From NCBI RefSeq assembly GCF_001540865.1, contig NC_033637.1, forward strand, positions 460,463 through 524,462: a stretch of DNA of 64,000 nucleotides, given 5' to 3'. Positions 51,040-62,800 of the stretch are shown here, one piece after another. The notes beneath the pieces were generated by a model, which was not told where the DNA came from, made no database searches, and worked only from the letters and a program-made list of their open reading frames with translations. The position numbers and the translations under genes were made by a program. Origin of the DNA: Ananas comosus. Its lineage: Eukaryota > Streptophyta > Magnoliopsida > Poales > Bromeliaceae. The first letter of the stretch is position 1. Every line of letters starts with the position of its first letter.

Positions 51040-51434
51040 GAGTTCGGCTACTGTACTATCAATAGAACTAAGCTTTTGATACTATTGAATTTTTTATTGT
51101 TAAATCTATACTTTGATCATTTTTACCCGTTAAATCATATTCAACCAACCACCTACTCAAACTTAGAGGACTACTATCATCCTAACTACACATTCTTCCA
51201 TCTAACAATTAAAAACTCAATACCGACCGTCCCTAGAACAAGTGGCAAAAGGCTTGGTGATTGGTACCTGAGACCTAAGTTTAAATCCTAGTTAATTCAC
51301 ATTTCTAGCTAAGTTTATTTCTAAATAAAATAAACGAAGCAGATAGCGTGCTACCTATCTCTCTCTTAAAAAAAAAAAAGTTAAAAACTAAATAGTACCA
51401 AATTCTTAATACTATTGATAGTATACTAGCATAT
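51040..51434. mobile_element. MITE interrupted by a SINE
   Basis: The outer ends ctactgtactatcaatag and (opposite strand) ctagtatactatcaatag are inverted repeats. The internal words gttaaatcatattcaacc and actactatcatcctaac are shared with the copies at 48.3-48.6 and 54.0-54.2 kb. A SINE sits inside (51221-51380). Confidence 0.65.
51221..51380 (+). mobile_element. tRNA-derived SINE with target-site duplication, nested in a MITE
   Basis: The order is ACCGTCCCTAGAACAAGTGG, caaaaggcttggtgattggt, a box B with one change (GTTTAAATCC), ttcacatttctagctaagt, aaacgaagcagatagcgtgc, tacctatctctctctt and an A tail. The flanks TTAAAAACTCAATA (before) and TTAAAAACTAAATA (after the tail) are a 14-base target-site duplication with one mismatch. 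Confidence 0.85.
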
Positions 51435-51925
51435 ATACATAGAGTCCGGTTGAAATATTCATTTGGTTCTATCAAATTTTCCGCCGTTAAATTTAACTAT
51501 TTGACTATTTTTACCTATTAGATTATATTATTAAACCAATAACTCATTCAATCCTAAATGCCCATATTATTCTAACTGTATATTTTTTTTATCCCAGAGC
51601 TGAAGACATAATAGCACCAATAGCTTGTTATTTTCTAAAAGATGCCCCAAGTTGCAGCAGGTGGGCGAAACAGGCCCAAAGTTCCATTGGGGCTCAATTC
51701 GGCTCGTGAAGGGAGACGCAAGATCAATGCCCCGTTCGCCCCGGCCTTTTAACTCCCACGTGTCAGTGGCGTTCGTTCGGTAGGTGACCCCTACTGTAAC
51801 GTGGTTAGGCACCAGTCTCTGCCCCATCTTGTTCTCCTCCTCCTTTCCGTCGCTCCTCGCTTTTTATTCCCTTTTATTTTCCCCCCTCGTTTCCCCACCC
51901 CCTCTGTTTCTCCACTCACAGTTTA
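51435..51925. other. spacer with a further MITE-like piece, upstream of the OTU gene
   Basis: Segment 51440-51630 resembles the same MITE family (agtccggttgaaatattc, ccgttaaatttaactatttg, ctcattcaatcctaaatgcc). The rest is the distal promoter. Confidence 0.45.
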
Positions 51926-52663
51926 ACTCCTCTCTCTCTCTCTCTCTCTATTGACTCTCAGAGAAAAGCCTTCGCCTCTCCCTTAACCCGTCCATATTTT
52001 CCCACAAAAGCCCCCAAAGTTAATCAAGATCCCGTTCGGAATCATCGGAGGTAAACCATATCCCAACGATCTGATTCGTTTCTTCGTGCCTCCTCTCGTC
52101 GATTCTCGAAGCTTTTGGTCTGTTATTTTCTCTTCGTTCCTTTTGATTTGGTTTGATTGCAAAAGTCTTCGCCTTTTGACTCATTTCTTGCTCTCTTTTT
52201 ATTTTTTTCTCTTTTTTCCTCTTGTGTGTGCTGTTAATGGTGTCTAGAGTCTAGGGCTCATTTCTGAAAGAGATTCATGGTGTTAGGGTTTTGTGGCAGG
52301 GTAATCGGTGAGGCCTTTGTGGAATCTCGGGGCCCCTCTTCTCGGCAATTAGGGGTTTTCGGTGAGGTTCTCTTGCTGGTGGATTGAGTAGGAGAAAGAA
52401 AAAAAAGATAAAGAGGGTTTTTGGTCTAATGAGAATTGGTAGGGGGATGCAGAGATTGGTCGGCAGGGATCAGAGCTTGCTAGGGCTTTGGAAGGAATCG
52501 GTCGGCCGAGGGCTTGGTATCTGTGCTCCCAAGGTCCGGACCCGCGATAAAGGATTGGTTTTTACTTGGAACCTCTGAGCCACCAAGCGTCCAAAGCAAA
52601 GTGGTGAACCGAAAAGGCGGTGAAAACCCGAAGAAAAGATCGCGGTCTTCTGTGTAGAGAAAG
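51926..52663 (+). promoter_or_regulatory. 5' leader of the OTU gene, probably with an intron
   Basis: A CT tract (51930-51950) precedes a leader. A plausible 5'-UTR intron runs from ATCGGAG|GTAAACC (about 52050) to TGTGGCAG|GGTAATC (about 52299). Several short upstream ATG frames lie in the leader. Confidence 0.45.
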
Positions 52664-55600
52664 ATGACTAGAATCTTCATCCAGCGCGGGTCAGCTGGCT
52701 CTTCCTCAAATGCCAACCGCCCGCCTTCGTCTTCAATCCCCCAAACTTCTGGTACTCAGGTCGCTGTAAACTCAGCAGCAAAGGAGGAGGAACAAGAAAA
52801 AGAGCCCATTCAAGAATCTGGTGTTTTAGATGTCGTGGAACAGCCAGGGAATGCGGAGGACGAGAATCTTCCGGAAAGTTTGGTTGAGAAAGAGCTCGAT
52901 GAAAGTGCTGATAAGGAGATATTGATGGTTGACGAGAACTCATCAGATGCTGCAGCTTTAGCTAGAGATTTGAGTAGGGTTAGGGTGAATGAGCACCTGG
53001 AATGTGATGATTCTGGACTTCGCTCTGGTATTGGTTCGTCACAGATTGTCATGGGACCTTCGTACCCTCCTCCTCCTCCAGTCCCGCCACAGAGACCACT
53101 GTCAGGGAGTCCGGGGTTGAGGAGAATGGGTTCGGGGAGTTCGTTTGGGGTGAGGATTGGTTCGTCAAGAAGGCCAGCTGCTTGGCCTGCGGCACTACCT
53201 TCTAGGTCATCGCCTTCTGGATCTCGGCCGTCTTCTCCCAGGTCACATGCCGAGGCTGAAGGTTACAATAGTTCGGACGAGCAGGGCCCCTGCTATGTAT
53301 CCTCTTATGATGACGTTGTAAGTTCTGTTTATTGTTTGATTGTCGTATTACTTGAAAACACCTTTGCAGTGAAGTTCAGTAGATTTTACTGATAAGATCT
53401 GCTCCTTTTGTTTTGGGCTAGCTATGATTGGAAATTATAACAGCAAAAACGACAGAAAGCTGTTACTCGTCTGTCTGTCTTCCCAGCGCGTGTACTTTAT
53501 GCTCACCTTGATGTGAATTTAATTTTTAATTCTCTTGTTAAATACCCTATCCGTTGTCGTATGTCAGTGTCGGAATTCACCATTGAAGAGTATTTCTTGT
53601 GGTCAGTGTTCTAAACCTGGTCCAATAACCTGCTTATGTGCCTATATATGGCATCTAAAAGCCACATAATGAGCACACCAAGAAGTCATATACTGTTGTG
53701 TGTTTTAAGTAAATATAATTTGGTTGTCTTATGATATCTTCTCATATGCATTAACACCATACTTAACATAGAAGAAATCCCAAATTTAGTCTTTTGTAGC
53801 TTGTTTTATATCTTAGTTTATAGTTATTTTTAATCATATCTTACATGAACTGCATATGCACCTAACTAGTGCATTTGCACTAGGCCACGCCATGGCCTGA
53901 TGACTATTCATGCTCCCATGTCTTGTGGTGATTGTTTTCTCGGCCAGTTTCCTCCAACACAAAATAGTTGATTCAATAGTGTGTATATATATATATATAT
54001 ATATAGTCCGACCATGAAGCTTGTAAATTTTTCACCGTTAGATTTATCTTTTTGATCATTTTCACCCGTTAGATCATACTATTCAACTAACTACCCATTC
54101 AACTCTAGGGGACCACTATCATTTTAACTGCACATTCTTTAATCAAAGGGCAGAAAACCTACAAGCACCAATGACTTAATGCTTTTAAAAGCATAGGAGC
54201 TCGATTCTATTTGCTTATTTGCGTGTTGACAATTCATGCTTTTGCATGTAAAGCTGTTTTTTTCTTCTATGTATTGCTATTTATGTCTTTTTACCTGCTG
54301 CAGTTTCTAGAATCTAGTTGATTCAGATTTTATATCTTTTGTTTTATTTATATGTATGTGTTAGGAGACCTTCCTAATTCTAACCAGTTTCCATTTTTTT
54401 TTTCTTTTCATGTATTTTCCAATTTGCCTTCCCTTTTCTTATATTATTGCTTTTGGTGTCATGATGTTGTCTGTATCACTATGTTTCCATACTGGCTCCT
54501 AAATCACTTAATTGTTTCAGGAGAGAGAACGCATGTTTGAGGTTGAGATTAGACGAGTGAAGGGATTTGAAGTTAGAAGGATGTTGGCGGATGGGAATTG
54601 CCTATTTCGTGCTGTTGCAGATCAAGTTTATGGTGATCCAGAAGCATATGACATGGCTAGGCAAATGTGCATTGATTATATGGTACGTTAAGCTATAGCA
54701 CGAAAGTGTAATTCTTTGCCAGTGATTACATGTTGTACTGATCTTCTGCTACTTGTTTAAACTGTATGTACGAGAGGTGACATTTTTGTTTTTCTGTGAG
54801 CTTTTTCTATCATTTAACGTGGTCAAATAGATGGTATTCTTAAATGTACGTAAATTTCTTGCAAATATATTGAGAGCCACATGTTTATACAATTCAAGCA
54901 AAGCCTAGCTTGTTCTGAATTAGTCAGTATCCTTCAGTAAAGCCTTCAAACATCGTTTTACTCAATGATTGGTGCTACATGAAATTTAAGGAGCGGCTGA
55001 ATTTTACTTTTCTTGGTAGCTAATTTACTATATATGATGTATGTGAAGGCTGCATCATGGACAGAAGAGAATCCTGATTTACAACCATCCATAAATTTGG
55101 GGAAAGTTCACATATTTTCTATATGGTCTGGTATACTACTAAAATAATTTCATAATGTTTTTGCATGAGAAGATCATACAGTAATTATGAAGTTTTATGA
55201 TTATTATGACTAAACTATTAAACATCCACTGCCTTTAACATTAATCATATTTCTGGCTTTGACAAATTCTGCCCGATCATTGCAAGTGACACATGTAGGA
55301 ACATGAGCAAAGCAAATGCTTGTTTCTTTCTTGAACATCTGTAGATCGGAAAAAACAAATAGGAGGTAAGATGAGCTAGGGTACTGATGTGGTAAGATGA
55401 GCTAGGGTACTAATGTAGTTATCTAGTAAATCAGCTGGCATGGCAAAGCTTATTATAGTTTTGCACTGATTCTTTAATATCCTTACCATTCAAAGCGTGG
55501 AGAATTTACTGCTGTTGTTACCCTAATTATGTTAATGTGTTAGTGTTCCTCATTCATATATTCTTTTTCAGGAAAGGGAGAGGGATCATTTCTCTCAATT

Positions 55601-57881
55601 TATAATTGAAGGCTTTACATCTTACTGTAAGAGGAAAAGGCGAGACAAGGTATGTATGTTTTAATAAATGATAATTAGTCGACACCATTGTACAATTCTG
55701 TATTGTTTAGATTTTTATGCATATATATCGACGTACACATTGGCTTGAGTAACTGTTTAATTATAGGTATATGGAAACAATGTGGAGATCCAAGCATTTG
55801 CTGAGATGTATAATCGTCCTATTCACATCTATTCCTACAGTACAGGTCTTGTTTGTTCTTTAGCTTATTTGTCCCTGAGCTTGGCTTTGTAAGGCAGATT
55901 GTAATATAAGCACTTAAACGCTTCTCTTTTCTCCTCCGCAGAACCTATAAACATATTTCAAGGAAGCTATCATACAGATACACCACCCATCCGGTTAAGT
56001 TACCATCATGGGAATCATTATAATTCGCTCGTTGATCCTCGTCGCCTCACAATTGGTGCAGGCCTAGGATTCAGCAGTCTTCGAGGAGTAAGTGTTTCTA
56101 GGCAAAAATCTTTTGATTGGACAAGACTTTACAGAATCACCATTATTTTCTAGTTGAATTCGAAGGTCGATTTGTTTTAATTTGGGTACGCCAATAGACT
56201 TAGTAAGAATAGTTGGATTGTTACATAATTAATTTCCTTTTTTGTATCTTTTCTTGAATAAAATTTCATCTCTTCTCCAGGCAAACATTGATAAGGACCA
56301 GGTGAAGACTGCTATAAAAGCCCAGCAAGACCAGCAGATTGATAACGTAAGTTTCTATTCCTTTTCACTTGGCCTAGTATTAGTTTTAAATTTTTTTTGG
56401 TAGTAGTGAGGTGCTCTTCTTGTTTGCGTAGTTTGCCAGTTGGAGAGAGAAACTGACAATTTCCTTTCTTTTGCCTTCTTGTGCTGGTTGATTAGGCTGT
56501 AATCTTATTTGCACAGTTTCTCCATCTTAGTGTAGCAGTAATCTTATTTAACTTGAGAATTACCTCTTCATATATATTATCTGTGTTGGTGGACTTGCTG
56601 TTAGATGTAGTGTAAGGATTGGATGATGATAGTGATGATATCTCATCTAATTGCTTCTTCATAAATTCATCTGGCTGCACGAGTTTTTCTTGCACATCTG
56701 ACTTTCAAATTACCATTTTACATATTCCACTTGATCTAGTATTTTAAGGTATGTTATATGTGTTCCGCCCATAAGGTTTTCAAGCCATTGCTCAGACTTA
56801 ACATTTACTTTTCTTCCTGTAAATGCCCAATAGTCTAGACTCTTGGCTACTCTAGACTCTCGGCTAACTCATGAAGCACACTGAATTTATGAAAAGGAAT
56901 TTTTTTGCAACTAAGTTCTTTTTGCTCAACTCAGCATAGGAAAGTTGCATGGCCTTTACTGGTGACATAGTGCTCTTAAAATAGTTGAGATGCCTTTTGT
57001 TTTTTCTCTGCAAGCTGGGAAGTTATGAAACATTTATTTATACATGAAAAGCTACATGTGTGGAAATAGAAAATTTTCTAAAACTGCCAGACCGAATGGT
57101 GACAGGCTCTTCTAGCTGAGGGTCGTTTTTACTCTGATCTGGAGCTGACAGAGAAGGAAATAGAGCGCATGGTGATGGAGGCTTCACGTGCTGAATATTT
57201 GGCTGCAGAGAAGCTGAAGCAGCAGACCTCATTTAGAGACTCTTCGACGTCCGCTGCAGAGCCATCATCTTCCGGAGCCAGTAAGTTCCAATTTGCCTTG
57301 GGGAATAACTTCTTTACTCCTTGAAGGAGAACCTTTTAGATTGCCTAGCATTTAGTGAGCAAAGAATGTGGAGCTTTAAACGCTGTAGCATCAAATTGAA
57401 GCTTTTGTAATGCTTAGATTGCCAAGCATTTAGTGAGCAAAGAATGTGGAGCTTTAAAAGCTGTAGCTTCAAATTGAAGCTTCTGTAATGCTTCTGCAGG
57501 AAGCTGTTGAAGTTATTCTTACAATAAAGAAGTTATCAGCTCTAGTTGAACAACGCGTTTGCAAAACCTCTAATCGAGACAAAGAGGGGCCCTTTGTGTG
57601 GAGATGTGGTGCTGACCGAAGCATTTGTGTGTTTTACAGTTACAGGTCCATCCTGCACACCAGCGACGAGAGGAAGTGATAAGAACCTGTTGTCAGAAAT
57701 GGTGCTCTCGAGCAGCATGCGGATAGTTTTGTCAATGGGTTTCACCTACATGCAGGCGCTGGAGGCGTGTAGCATATTTGGCGATGACGTCGACTCGATG
57801 ATATGTTACTTGGTAGAGATGGGAGGCAGTAGCGCTTCACCCGGCGGCAGCAATCAGCACAAAGGTAAAGCTGCAGAGTGA
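52664..57881 (+). CDS. OTU-domain deubiquitinase, OTLD1/OTU6-like
   Basis: There are eight exons: 52664-53317, 54521-54682, 55572-55649, 55767-55845, 55942-56087, 56281-56346, 57106-57280 and 57640-57881. They make 1602 bases, 533 residues, all in frame. The N-terminal 218 residues are acidic, Ser/Pro-rich and disordered, beginning MTRIFIQRGSAGSSS. The OTU domain covers about 232-375. The catalytic motif is ADGNCLFRAVADQVYG, with Asp242 and Cys245, and the catalytic His350 lies in GNHYNSL. A helical, ubiquitin-interacting-like part follows (ELTEKEIERMVMEAS). Near 480-515 is a UBA-like segment (LSMGFTYMQALEACSIFGDD). Arabidopsis OTLD1 is a histone H2B deubiquitinase acting with KDM1C; the same role here is inference. 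Intron 7 holds a 78-bp tandem duplication. Confidence 0.94.
53985..54212. mobile_element. MITE copy in intron 1 of the OTU gene
   Basis: A (TA)n run is followed by agtccgaccatgaagcttgt, ccgttagatttatctttttg, the shared ggggaccactatcattttaa and caccaatgacttaatgct, ending in tttaaaagcataggagctcg. It is the same family as in the DCP1 intron and the divergent promoter. Confidence 0.65.
57337..57492. repeat. 78-bp tandem duplication in intron 7 of the OTU gene
   Basis: Unit 1 is 57337-57414 and unit 2 is 57415-57492, with about five differences. Both contain agcatttagtgagcaaagaa and tggagctttaaa. A cryptic TTCTGCAG|GAAGC acceptor follows unit 2 directly, 140 bases upstream of the acceptor I chose. 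Confidence 0.9.
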
Positions 57882-58700
57882 AAAACCGCAAGAATGATTG
57901 CCGGTGCAGCAATTGAAAATGGCTCGAATATGCTCTTACAATGATTAAAGACCAAATAGAACTTATCATCGTGGTCCAATAAATGATAATCAGCAGTGTT
58001 CTTTGTTTAGCCTGAACAGTTTTAGCTGCCATTATGCTCTCAATGTATGCGTATATATTATCATGTACATGAGCTTTAATGTTGGCCGCTATTGTACTAT
58101 TTCCCGCTTAACAAAACCACGTGTTTTGGCTAAAGTTTCAGTCTGGTATATGCTGTTATATTCCGTCGCCATGGTTTCTATACTGGTTATTCCAGTGCTT
58201 GCACCTTGGCGGGTCGCAGAAGGCTGAGGATTTGCCGATTTGGGGGGCCGGCCTGCATCTCATGAGTTTAAATCTTTTTGATTTAAACATTTGTCATCTT
58301 CGCTTCGTACAAAGGCATTTAGTTTGGTGGCTTACATTTCTGTTTTGTGGACCTCCTATCTAGCCTCTGCCCTCTGGTTCCCTTTTTCCTTTTTTTTCTT
58401 TATTTATTTATTTATTTTTTTGACCTCCTTCCTTTTTGGCTTGTTCCTGCTCCCAGCTGCCTATGGGAATGGTGGGCAATATATGGACGAATAGATAAGA
58501 TATTTCTAGGGATCCATCCGTCTGGATCCATTTGCAGGTTTAGCCCCGGAGGCTACCAATAGGAGGGTTTGAATGTCGTGTCCTCCAATTAGCGTCATTA
58601 ATTTTAAGCTGTTAAAACTATTTTATTAAAAAAAACAATTAATTTAAATAAAAAATATAATTAAATGTGTTATTTGTGTGATGAACTTTAGGTTGGAACT
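57882..58700. other. 3' flank of the OTU gene and spacer
   Basis: No gene was recognised. Overlapping open frames on the plus strand at 58003-58562 have no motif; part is OTU 3' UTR. Confidence 0.45.
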
Positions 58701-59811
58701 TAACCCCCGTTCAACCCCCTCCTCAAACAATACCACGCTCCCAAAAACCAAAGAACGGAGGAGTAAAAGTAATAATAATAATAATAAAAGTAAATCCTAA
58801 AGCACAATTGTTGGTACGAAAACGACGGTATGCCACGTCGGAATGGTGGGCTATCACCCCGCCATCGTGACTGTTGGGTTAAGGGCGGGGTCGGTCTGCG
58901 GCTGAGCACGTGCGCGCGCATCGCACGGGGGCCCTCAACACGGTTTATCTGTTGCGCAAACTCCCCGGTTTCCGACACGCGGCGTTGAGGCCACGCGGCG
59001 CGTCCACCGTTCCCCCACGCCGAAAGACCGCAGAGACCCACGGGGGAGAGGGCCGATGGCATTTCCGTCATTTTGGATAATTTCTCCTCCATCTGCGTCG
59101 TCCGACGGGGCGGCGAAGGGTCACCGCGGTCTCTCCAATCCCTCGCCCCACAGCATCGCCCCCGCTGGATCTCTGCCACGCCTCCCAAATTCCCAACTTA
59201 TGAATGAAATGAAATGAAATTAAATTATCTAATCTGCGGCTGGCTGTCCGCTGTGCAGCTTCAGAGCTTTTTGCTTCCCCGCCACCCCCAAGCCACCACC
59301 AATTAGCTCCTCCACGTTTGAGGCCCAGCTTGCTCCACGTCTGCGGCCCACCGGGCCCACACCACGCTCCCCGGGCCCCCTATCCCTTGGGAGTTGGGGT
59401 TCGGTGGGGCGCCCTCGCCCCGCGGGCCCCACAGTGTCCTTGCTGGGAGCACGAGCACCGGTTGCATGCGGGTCGCGCCCCACCGCGCCGCCACGTGCCC
59501 GACCCTCCTACGAGGATCCAACTTCAGATGGGGCCTCACAGCCTCAGGGGCGCGCCACGTGGCGCTGCCTTGAGTCGTGAGATGGAGCGTGAGATCGCAC
59601 GGTCATCCGGGTATTTTAGGGGGTAAAAGAGGAGCGGAGGGGCCCTCGAAACCCTCTACCCTCAACAACCCAACCCGTCAGTTAGTAGTGGCAGCTGCGA
59701 CAGCTCCACGAGCAGTCGTGGTAGTAATCCTGTAGAGCGGTGCATTTGAAGTGCGGGACGGAGAGCGGAAGCCCTTTGTATTTTTTTCGAGCTGCGTCGA
59801 TCTCGGGCGCC
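58701..59811 (+). promoter_or_regulatory. GC-rich region and leader upstream of the bZIP gene
   Basis: About 600 bases (58850-59580) are strongly GC-rich, with several CACGTG/ACGT cores (gcacgtgcg near 58907, ccacgtgcc near 59491, ccacgtggc near 59557). Open frames on both strands reflect base composition and lack a recognisable protein. The leader starts near 59640. A TATTTTA-like box lies at about 59611. ACGT cores are typical bZIP sites, so autoregulation is possible but unproven. Confidence 0.4.
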
Positions 59812-62800
59812 ATGGAGGGAGAACGGGAGGAGACGGGAGGGGCGGGACCGAACCCTAACCCTAGCTCCAGCGGGGCGGGCTCGCGGGGGCAATGCAGATC
59901 GGGGGGGATGGTGGAGGTGGAGCTCGACGCGGCGCGGGCGCTCGCCGATATGGCGGCGATCGGGGAACGGTCGGGGGAGAAGCGGACGAGGAAGCGCGCC
60001 GAGAACGAGTCGTCCGGGCCCGACTCGGTTCAGGCGAAGAGCTCTCATGAGCCCTCCTCCGGATCAGAGGTAGCTTCGTCCTCCTCCTCCTCCTCCTCCT
60101 CCTCCTCCTCGTTGTAGTCATCGCCATGGTCGTTGCGTCGGGGAGAGAAGTTGCTCTCTTTTATGGGCTTATATCGTTGGCAATTTCACATCTAGCTGAA
60201 TAATCGGAGCATTTAGTTTAGTATTTCTCGTACTACTACGTATAGTTCTGGAAAAAAGTTGAGCACAAGTGAGACCACTCATTAGTTTCTTTCCCGTTTC
60301 CCGTCGCAGAGGTTTATCCTGTTCCTTCGATATCTTTTTTTTCCTTCAATTATTTCAGCTGTTCCTAGTAAATATTTATTTAAGTCAAGAGTTCATTGTA
60401 AACATTGCAAGTCTTAACTTCTTTTGTGGGAATAAATATTTATATTTAAGACGTTATTTTAAGGAAATTTAGACTGTCATATTGTGCAACAACACATAAT
60501 TGAATCTAGGGTCGGTTTGGTTTGGTTCAACGTAAAACTTATGAAAAATAATTCTCGGTGGAAAAAGGTTTTCTGTAGAAAAAAATTTTATGCTCTCTAA
60601 CATTTGGTTCGTAGGAAAAGAAAAAAAAGTTTTCCATTCATTCATGTTTGTTTACTTGAAATAGAAAATTTGAATGAAAAATAAACATGCCACCACCCTG
60701 TCTCATGATCCAACATATATATTAAGATGTTTGCTAGTTAGCTTTTCCGCGTTTCTTCTATTAATGGCACTATAAGATTAGGTATTTATATAAGAGGTAT
60801 CGCATTCGCTTGGATGCATTTTTTGCCCTAAAGTGAGATTCACTACTTTGTTTCGGCATTGTCCTTTAGTATTTGTACCTACGACAAGAAAACGTTGCAA
60901 TCTATCGCCTGATTAATTAGTTATTAAAGAATTACTTTTATTTTTCTTTGTTCCCCTTTTGAAAGCAATGTTCTAATTGCATTTCCTTGTAGCATTCGTA
61001 TTTGGTTCGCGATCACCGTGAGGGTAAAAGGATTCAGGCGGAAGCGGAGAAAGAACCAAAGAACCTGCAACTAAGTGTAGAATTGAGTAAACTAGGCATC
61101 CACTGCTCTGCTAGCCAAACTCCACTCTTTGGCAGTAGAGGGAAGCAAAATTTGACCGAGGTAGCAACATATTCAAATTCAACAAAATTTTGATTTTTAG
61201 TACATGTGGAAACTTTGACCCCTCCGCCCCCCCCCCTGTTTAGGCTGAGAAAGAAGCAAAGAGACTACGCAGGGTGTTAGCTAATAGGGAGTCAGCTAGG
61301 CAGACAATTCGTCGGAGACAGGTAAAAACATGTGAAAGCATTTCTATTTGTTTCTAATGATGTGCAGTTCTATTTTATGCTACTGATTCTTCACACAATT
61401 ATCAATTGAATGTTCTGATTATGACTATCCGCTCGCTGCTTACGAACAGCACCTTTCTCCTCTTTTTGCGTAGGCCCTGCGCGAGGAGCTAACAAGAAAA
61501 GTTGCAGATTTGTCATTAGAGAATCAGAATATGAAGATGGTATGCTCAATCATTCCGTCATTGTCATAAGAAGTTTATTTTGAAATCAGGGAGCTTCATC
61601 TTGATAATTCAAACTGAAAAACAATTGTTGATATTCATCTTATATGTGCATGTTGTTCAGAAGAAAGAAATTGCCACGGAAGAGTATCTTGCATTGAAGG
61701 ACACAAACAAAAGGCTGAAGGCTCAGGTATAACTTCTTAATAAGCTTTTCTTGATATCATCGATTGAAGAGATGTATATTCCTGGGGGGGTTATTTATTT
61801 CACAAATTGCGAAGGAAACCAAGTGGGACGCCGTGGCGAAAACAGAGCCTGCACCCCAACCGGTTCAAACAACAGTTGCATCACCAACCAAGCGTTCCGC
61901 AGCACTACATAGCACACAGCCATTGGTGCCTTATATTTGGCGATCCTTGCCTGCTCGTGGTGCATGCTATGAGCAAGGTAATCCAAGCGTCAGTGGACCG
62001 GGTCCGCCGTTCTCCCTGCCCCCGTGTGCATGGTTTTATCCTCTTGTCCATGAAGTGCCTCAGCCCTCAGCGTTATACTCTCATGCCTCTAGAGATCAAT
62101 ATGTATCGTCTAGCAGTGCACAGCATAGTTTTAAAGAAAACAGACCTTCGCCTGCTGTAGAGGAAGAGGAAGAAGAAGAGGAAGTTCCCTGCTCACTAAC
62201 TCTAGCCATTGATGAAGGAAAAAAGGCTACTATATATGGTAAAGCTCAGGAGATAGCCCTTTGGTGCGTTTGGTTCGTGTTATTTTGACAGGATTACAGA
62301 GTATCCTACATGAATCTTTTGAAATTATTATATTTGGTTCTTCCTGCAAATAATCCAATTGGTAATGCTGCATTACTAATAGCAAAAGGTAACTCTCAAA
62401 AGATTACCTACAATCTTACATTACTGACTGTTAAGTAATGCCGCAACCGATGCAAAATTATAAAATTAATCATTCACATCTCAATTGCCTTAAATTTAAT
62501 TCGAAAATAAAGTTAATATTTCTTATTTAATTAAAGTACTTATGTTTAAATTTAAATTTTAAATTTTAAATTTAATTTGAATTTGAATTTTGAAATTGAA
62601 ATTGAAATTGAAATTGAAATAGTTGAATTTAAATTTAAATTATTTAAAGTTAACTTTGAATATAAAATTTAAATTTGAAAATTAAATTTAAATGATCCAA
62701 AATTAGAATTTAGATATAAAATTTGAATTCGTAATCAAAGATGAATTTGAACTTTGAATTATTTGAATATAATTTTAAAACTTTAAAATCTTATTTTAAA

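Noticed and set aside
57488..57679. Upstream exon version of the last OTU exon starting at 57500
   Set aside because: In the splice phase it gives a stop after ten codons, whereas the acceptor at 57640 keeps the frame to the UBA-like end.
58700..59539. Minus-strand open frames (162, 84 and 78 codons) upstream of the bZIP gene
   Set aside because: GC-driven openness with no recognisable domain or splice context; the region fits a promoter with ACGT cores.
61764..61814. Longer version of bZIP exon 6 starting at 61767
   Set aside because: It would require a 40-base intron, below the usual plant minimum; acceptor 61815 gives 88 bases in the same frame.
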